DNA of 10,433 bases from contig CAADZW010000082.1 of NCBI GenBank assembly GCA_900753645.1, positions 1 to 10,433 of the forward strand, in the 5' to 3' direction. The position numbers and the translations under genes are program-made. The stretch's first letter is position 1; every line of letters starts with the position of its first letter. Source of the stretch: Bacilli bacterium (GTDB lineage Bacteria > Bacillota_I > Bacilli_A > RF39 > UBA660). Of the stretch, positions 6,883 through 10,433 are shown piece after piece. The notes under the pieces are model-generated. The model ran no database searches, had not been told where the DNA came from, and saw only the letters and a program-made list of their open reading frames with translations.

Positions 6883-7818
6883 GTGATATTTATCAATATA
6901 ATTGATAAGAATTTTAACGATTTGACAAAGAAAATCGAGCATATGGATACAGATGATGTTTTTAGTAACATCAAAGCTAAATTTAAAAGTATACATCCTG
7001 ATACACAAAGATCGTTTGAAAATTTTTTTAGACAATTTAATTACTGGGGTACTTTAGATATCGATAATAATGATTATAGTCAATTATACGAAAAGGCTAA
7101 ATCTTTACACGACCACATCGACGATTATAAGTGGTTATATAATCACTTAAAGGATTATACATCTAAAAAGATTTTATATGCTATTTTAAATAATTGGTAT
7201 CAATACGATTTTGAAACGTTGAAAGAATGTATGAATTTGAAATTTAAACATTATTTTGACCTTGATATTATTCCTAGTTGTAATAACGAGGTATTTGTTG
7301 ATTTAGGCGCATATACTGGTGATACGACTTTGGATTATATTCAAATTTATAATAATTATCAGAAAATATACTGTTATGAAATCACAAAGGAAACAATGGC
7401 TATTTTGAAAAATAATTTAAGTAATTACGATAATATTATTTATAAAAATAAAGCTGTTAGTGACATTAATGGTACAATGTTTTTGAAAAAAAGTGCTGTT
7501 GATAGTTCTGGTAATCAAATTACTCAATCAGGTGATATCGAGGTAGAAACTGTTTGTCTGGATGATGATATCGAAGGCAAGATTGATATGATTAAAATGG
7601 ATATTGAAGGATCAGAATATGGGGCATTATTAGGGGCTAAAAACCATATCATAAATGATAAACCTAAATTGCTTATTTCTGTTTATCACAATAATATGGA
7701 TCTATGGCGTATTCCAAGATTAATTTCGGAATATAGTCAAGATTACGACTTTTTTTTAAGATATTATGGTAATAATACTTATCCAACGGAAATCGTATTG
7801 ATAGCTATACCATATTAA
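6883..7818 (+). CDS. FkbM-family SAM-dependent methyltransferase
   Basis: An up to 311-residue protein whose C-terminal two-thirds form a class I methyltransferase. Motif I is VFVDLGAYTGDTT (137-149), followed by an acidic YCYE (163-166), and the characteristic FkbM stretch IKMDIEGSE (237-245). The N-terminal ~125 residues are helical and may bind the acceptor. FkbM enzymes usually methylate hydroxyls of sugars, polyketides or lipid-linked glycans; placement directly behind a flippase suggests a cell-surface glycan, which is inference. The start is unclear. The GTG at 6883 lies inside the ribosome binding site AGGTGAT (6881-6887), and the in-frame codon where an ATG would be expected is ATC (6892). 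The first in-frame ATG (6943) would lose 20 residues and lacks a good ribosome binding site. The gene ends at TAA, followed by a strong terminator. Confidence 0.9.
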   Translation: MIFINIIDKNFNDLTKKIEHMDTDDVFSNIKAKFKSIHPDTQRSFENFFRQFNYWGTLDIDNNDYSQLYEKAKSLHDHIDDYKWLYNHLKDYTSKKILYAILNNWYQYDFETLKECMNLKFKHYFDLDIIPSCNNEVFVDLGAYTGDTTLDYIQIYNNYQKIYCYEITKETMAILKNNLSNYDNIIYKNKAVSDINGTMFLKKSAVDSSGNQITQSGDIEVETVCLDDDIEGKIDMIKMDIEGSEYGALLGAKNHIINDKPKLLISVYHNNMDLWRIPRLISEYSQDYDFFLRYYGNNTYPTEIVLIAIPY

Positions 7819-7849
7819 TAAATTTTGATGATATTAAAAATATTATTGT

Positions 7850-7880
7850 AAAAGTGTTGAAAGATAATCAACACTTTTTA
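7850..7880 (+). terminator. Rho-independent terminator of the flippase-methyltransferase operon
   Basis: Positions 7850-7860 (AAAAGTGTTGA) pair perfectly over 11 bp with 7868-7878 (TCAACACTTTT) around a 7-base loop, ending in five T on the plus strand. It begins 31 bases after the methyltransferase stop codon. Confidence 0.85.
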
Positions 7881-8072
7881 CTTGTTTTCTATTAGTTTAT
7901 TTTTTCTGTTTCACCTTTATATTCAAAATTTTTTCCCTTGAATTTTTTGCTATTCATTTATTTCTTCTTCTAACCATTTTAATTATACTATTTTTTGCAT
8001 AAAAAAAACAAGATAGTAAGTAACTTTTTTGGTTAGAAAAAGTTTTATCTCGCTTTTAATTATACAATATTT
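7881..8072. other. Convergent intergenic spacer, no convincing gene
   Basis: This A+T-rich stretch lies between two convergent genes and their terminators. No protein with a good ribosome binding site is present; the longest open stretch with an ATG is a 21-codon lysine-rich frame (7957-7892, minus) behind only a loose purine run. A nested hairpin at 8001-8057 is the only structured element and is listed separately. Confidence 0.6.
8001..8057 (-). terminator. Nested hairpin with long T tract, possible second terminator
   Basis: On the minus strand AAAAGCGAGATA (8057-8046) pairs with TATCTTGTTTT (8015-8005), using two G-U pairs, and is followed by an eight-T run (8008-8001). An inner hairpin pairs 8022-8030 with 8037-8044. 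The G-U pairs work only in minus-strand RNA, where the T tract also lies, so it probably backs up the carboxypeptidase terminator at 8073-8108. It could instead be the end of an unseen small RNA. Confidence 0.5.
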
Positions 8073-8108
8073 AAAAAAGAAAAGAGCATTGTATTTTGTC
8101 AACACTCT
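8073..8108 (-). terminator. Rho-independent terminator of the D,D-carboxypeptidase gene
   Basis: On the minus strand AGAGTGTTG (8108-8100) pairs with CAATGCTCT (8091-8083) over 9 bp including two G-U pairs, with an 8-base loop, then TTTTCTTTTTT. It starts about 10 bases past the stop codon. A second, perfect 22-bp palindrome at 8111-8132 overlaps the stop codon just upstream but has no T tract of its own. Confidence 0.7.
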
Positions 8109-8117
8109 GACAAGTAT

Positions 8118-9251
8118 TTAATTAAATACTTGTTTTAGATATCTTAAGTATAACTCAAATATATTGGCTTTTTCAACGTTATCATTGACAGTTAAATCGA
8201 TTGTCTTAATCACGTTATTATTTTCCATTAAAGTAAGTTGACCAACCACATCCCCTTTAGATATTGGTGCTTTAATATTATCTACTTTTATATCGTATGT
8301 AAATTCACCAATTCCATCATTTTTATTATATAAATCTGTTACATCTTCTTTTGGAACTACACCTACATACTCTTGTTTACCCTTTTCTACTGCTACTTCT
8401 TTAACAACAGTATTGGTATCGATAACTTTATTTAAACCATATTGAGCATAAACATAATCAAATATACTAGATACTTCTTTATTTCTAGTATCACTATCTG
8501 GTTCACCCATGACAACGGCAATTATTCTCATACCATTGATATTAGCTGTTGCAGTTAAACAAAATCCCGCCTCAGAAGTATATCCTGTTTTTAATCCATC
8601 AACACCTTTATAAAATCGAACTAATTTATTGGTATTAACTAACCAAAATGATCTATCTGTTCCTTTTCTTAAATAATCTTCATATATTGATGTAAATTCA
8701 AATACCTTTTCATGTTTTGATAATTCTTTAGCAATCATAGCCATATCATATGCTGTTGAATAATGATTTGCTTCATCTAGACCATGACTATTTTTAAAAT
8801 TTGTATCTTGTAATCCTAATTCTTTGGCACGATCGTTCATCATCTTAACAAACATCTCTTCAGTACCAGCAATTTTTTCGGCTAATGCTACAGCGGCATC
8901 ATTACCACTTGCTACGGAAAGACCTTTAAACATATCGTAAACACTCATCTCTTCACCTGTTTCCAGTAAAATTTGACTACCGCCCATACTAGAAGCATTG
9001 CTGGATACCGTTACCATATCTTCCCAACTAATAATTCCTTTGTCAATCGCCTCCATGACTAACAGCATTGTCATTATTTTAGTCATACTAGCAGGATGTC
9101 TTCGCTCATGAGAATTTCTTTCATAGATAATTTCTCCAGTTGTTGGTTCTAAGACAATTACACTCGATGCATTAGGAGCTAATTCTAAGGCACAAATGTT
9201 AAATGGTAAAAGGACTAATAAAGCTAGCATAATGCCAAATATTTTTTTCAT
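8118..9251 (-). CDS. dacA: D-alanyl-D-alanine carboxypeptidase (PBP5/DacA-DacF type)
   Basis: A 377-residue low-molecular-weight penicillin-binding protein with all three serine-peptidase motifs: SMTK (S55 nucleophile, K58), SGN (115-117) and KTG (221-223). An N-terminal signal peptide (MKKIFGIMLALLVLLP and following) probably ends near residue 21. After the catalytic domain comes a beta-rich PBP5_C-like region (about 270-355). A C-terminal amphipathic stretch (FELYLRYLKQVF) suits peripheral membrane anchoring, as in other PBP5 homologues. The enzyme acts outside the membrane, removing the terminal D-alanine of peptidoglycan pentapeptides and so limiting cross-linking. The ATG follows AGGTGATTT, the same arrangement as the flippase gene. 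It is flanked by terminators on both sides and is apparently monocistronic. The symbol is by family; DacA and DacF cannot be separated here. Confidence 0.95.
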   Translation of the reverse strand: MKKIFGIMLALLVLLPFNICALELAPNASSVIVLEPTTGEIIYERNSHERRHPASMTKIMTMLLVMEAIDKGIISWEDMVTVSSNASSMGGSQILLETGEEMSVYDMFKGLSVASGNDAAVALAEKIAGTEEMFVKMMNDRAKELGLQDTNFKNSHGLDEANHYSTAYDMAMIAKELSKHEKVFEFTSIYEDYLRKGTDRSFWLVNTNKLVRFYKGVDGLKTGYTSEAGFCLTATANINGMRIIAVVMGEPDSDTRNKEVSSIFDYVYAQYGLNKVIDTNTVVKEVAVEKGKQEYVGVVPKEDVTDLYNKNDGIGEFTYDIKVDNIKAPISKGDVVGQLTLMENNNVIKTIDLTVNDNVEKANIFELYLRYLKQVFN

Positions 9252-9269
9252 TTAAATCACCTATTAAAA

Positions 9270-9298
9270 CTTATGACTAACATTGAAAAAAATGTCAT
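9270..9298 (-). promoter_or_regulatory. Candidate promoter and inverted repeat upstream of dacA
   Basis: On the minus strand ATGACA (9298-9293) is followed after 17 bases by CATAAG (9275-9270), 18 bases before the dacA ATG. The -35 is good and the -10 weak. The same segment is bounded by a 7-bp inverted repeat (TTATGAC with GTCATAA) that could be an operator. It sits between the upstream terminator and the gene, where a promoter is required. Confidence 0.35.
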
Positions 9299-9330
9299 AA
9301 AAAGAAAAATTAAGTCTTCAAGACTTAATT
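9299..9330 (-). terminator. Rho-independent terminator downstream of the Nudix pair
   Basis: On the minus strand AATTAAGTC (9330-9322) pairs perfectly with GACTTAATT (9316-9308) around a 5-base loop, followed by TTTCTTTTT. Read leftward it ends transcription arriving from the Nudix genes before dacA. The plus-strand reading has no T tract. Confidence 0.7.
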
Positions 9331-9490
9331 AGTTGTCACACATTTAATTTTACTTGATAAGATGAAGTCAATAACTTTACGATCCTTTTCGATATATTTT
9401 TATACTATATTATATAGTTTTTAAAATTATTTATTTTAGCATTATATTTATTTGCTTCATCTATCGTAATATCGCATAAAACATGATATG

Positions 9491-10008
9491 TTATTCATTA
9501 TTTATATCTTTAATTTTATTATATTCCCTAAAAACATCTAACATTTCCTCAACAATTACTTTATTAATAGGATTATCCTGTATACTATCAATTAAAATCT
9601 GCTCAACGTTGAACAATGGTACCGTTCTGACAACAAAATTTTCTTCTCTTTCTCTTTTGTCTAATTCGACATTATTCATATCAAATTTTGCATCAGTTTT
9701 AATAATAAAATAATATATTTCATTTTTCCTGAACCGCTATAATCTTTATTATAATGTGTTATTTTTTCAAAAGGTTTTATTTCGTAATCTACAATTTTTA
9801 TGCCAGTTTCTTCTTTAATTTCTCTTAATAAACAATTTACCAATGACTCGCTTTCTTCTAAATGACCACCTGGAAATTGATATGTTTTGTTAGAATATCC
9901 CAAAGTAATGTCGTTTTTGCTATTTACTATTAACCCTTTCGTTCTAACAACAACTTCATCAATTTCTTCTGAGGTTAAGTTGTCATAATTATATAATATT
10001 TCTTTCAT
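9491..10008 (-). pseudogene. Nudix hydrolase, frameshifted
   Basis: A full Nudix box is present: G-HLEES-E-SLVNCLL-REIKEETGI fits GX5EX7REUXEEXGU, so the ancestral protein was a pyrophosphohydrolase of the Nudix superfamily; its substrate is unknown. The start ATG at 10008 follows AAGGAGA ten bases upstream. Reading is in frame to a run of five A (9727-9723 on the minus strand), after which it runs 16 further codons into a stop at 9676. One extra A restores a second frame, GKNEIYYFIIKTD and onward to KIKDINNE, ending at TAA 9491. The repaired product would be 172 residues. The C-terminal region after the Nudix box aligns by eye with that of the neighbouring gene (EEMLDVFREY against KEMLNVFDLY). 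The break may be true decay or a homopolymer sequencing error. Confidence 0.75.
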
Positions 10009-10369
10009 CTGTATTTTTCTCCTTGTCATTTTTATATAAGTCAAATACATTTAGCATTTCTTTTGCAATGCCTCTAACATCTCCAAATTTTTTGACGTTT
10101 TCATTAATTACTTTCTCAATTTCTTTAAAATTTATATATTTATGACAAAAATTACCCATTTTTTCATTTTCAGTTAAATGCAAATTATCTTCATTTGGTT
10201 TTTCTTCTAATAACAATTCATAATAATTAATTTCAATTTTTTTATTTCTTCCAATTTCAGGCCAATCTTTATAATATCCGATTGATTGAGCAAAAGGATT
10301 TAAAAAATTTAAATTAAGTTTTATTCCGAGTTCTTCCTCTATTTCACGATTTATTGTATCTATTAATTT
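9989..10369 (-). pseudogene. Nudix hydrolase, C-terminal part only (N-terminus inverted)
   Basis: An open frame of 126 codons begins without a start codon at KLIDTINREIEEELGIKL: the second half of a Nudix box (REIEEELGI), preceded immediately by an in-frame TAA at 10372-10370. It continues through a C-terminal region (PFAQSIGYYKDWPE, GNFCHKYINFKEIEKVINEN, KEMLNVFDLYKND) resembling the downstream Nudix gene, making the two tandem paralogues. The 3' end overlaps the start of the next gene by 20 bases, so the pair was probably cotranscribed. The missing first half of the Nudix box and its lead-in appear on the opposite strand directly adjacent (10372-10433). A TTG at 10216 could start a 75-residue remnant, but that would lack the catalytic motif. 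Confidence 0.75.
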
Positions 10370-10433
10370 TTAACAACGAAGGACAAGTTTTATTAATACA
10401 TGCACATAATGATTTTCAATTTCCTGGTGGGAC
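10363..10433 (+). pseudogene. Nudix hydrolase N-terminal fragment, inverted and cut by window end
   Basis: On the plus strand this reads LIF, then NNEGQVLLIHAHNDFQFPGG, then T or the window end. This is the beta strand and FPGG lead-in of a Nudix domain. It aligns without gaps to the paralogue's LIVNSKNDITLGYSNKTYQFPGG. It has no ATG start and abuts, in opposite orientation, the Nudix fragment on the minus strand whose sequence starts just where this one would continue. The two halves together complete one Nudix box. A TTG at 10354 would open the same frame, so a separate plus-strand gene leaving the window remains possible but less likely. Confidence 0.65.

Noticed and set aside
7892..7957. 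21-codon lysine-rich minus-strand frame beginning MNSKKFKGK
   Set aside because: Only a loose purine run precedes it, it is very short, and its composition is what A+T rich spacer DNA gives by chance.
9723..9735. Programmed -1 ribosomal frameshift in the Nudix gene
   Set aside because: The site lacks a canonical slippery heptamer and I see no clear downstream stimulatory structure; a simple one-base indel explains it better.
1..10433. Mycoplasma-type genetic code, suggested by the low G+C content
   Set aside because: TGA ends dtd, rel and the comN-like gene exactly at overlap junctions, and tryptophan is encoded by TGG, so code 11 applies.
1..10433. CRISPR array, tRNA/rRNA genes, riboswitch or insertion sequence
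   Set aside because: No regularly spaced direct repeats, cloverleaf-like sequence, T-box or other riboswitch leader, or transposase-like frame was seen on either strand.

Overview
The window is about 70% A+T. It uses strong AGGTGA/AAGGAG-type ribosome binding sites, and TGA is a real stop codon (dtd, rel and the comN-like gene all end in TGA), so the standard bacterial code applies and Mycoplasma code 4 does not. Gene content (bifunctional Rel, Dtd, a ComN-like regulator, a SpoVB-type flippase, a DacA/DacF-type carboxypeptidase) and very low G+C suggest an uncultured low-GC Bacillota of the class Bacilli, perhaps near the RF39/Erysipelotrichia-like lineages. The lineage is inferred from style and content only.

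Layout. Position 1-182 holds the first codons of a minus-strand gene leaving the window, its promoter, and a bidirectional terminator. Position 183-1313 (minus) is a stand-alone prepilin-like protein with its own good sigma-A-type promoter. Position 1415-5497 (minus) is a tight operon read in the order comN-like, rel, dtd, AI-2E-family transporter, then a 61-residue unknown; every junction is an overlap or a gap of a few bases. Divergent from it, 5574-7818 (plus), lie a SpoVB/MATE-like flippase and an FkbM-family methyltransferase, ending in a strong hairpin terminator. A convergent spacer of about 300 bp with several hairpins follows, then a D-alanyl-D-alanine carboxypeptidase on the minus strand (8118-9251). 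The right end (9405-10433) is a decayed or rearranged region with two tandem, paralogous Nudix genes, both broken: one by a one-base frameshift in an A5 run, the other by an apparent inversion that puts its N-terminal half on the opposite strand.

How the genes work together. The left-centre operon joins the stringent-response enzyme (ppGpp synthesis and hydrolysis) to tRNA quality control (Dtd), next to a SpoVB-type flippase and a ComN-like gene. To my recollection this resembles the relA-dtd and spoVB/comN neighbourhood of Bacillus, with secDF, recJ and apt missing. The flippase, methyltransferase and carboxypeptidase point to cell-envelope work (lipid-linked precursor export, glycan modification, peptidoglycan trimming). 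I see no CRISPR array, tRNA, rRNA, intact mobile element or recognisable defence system. The most unusual feature is the split, inverted Nudix gene at the right edge.
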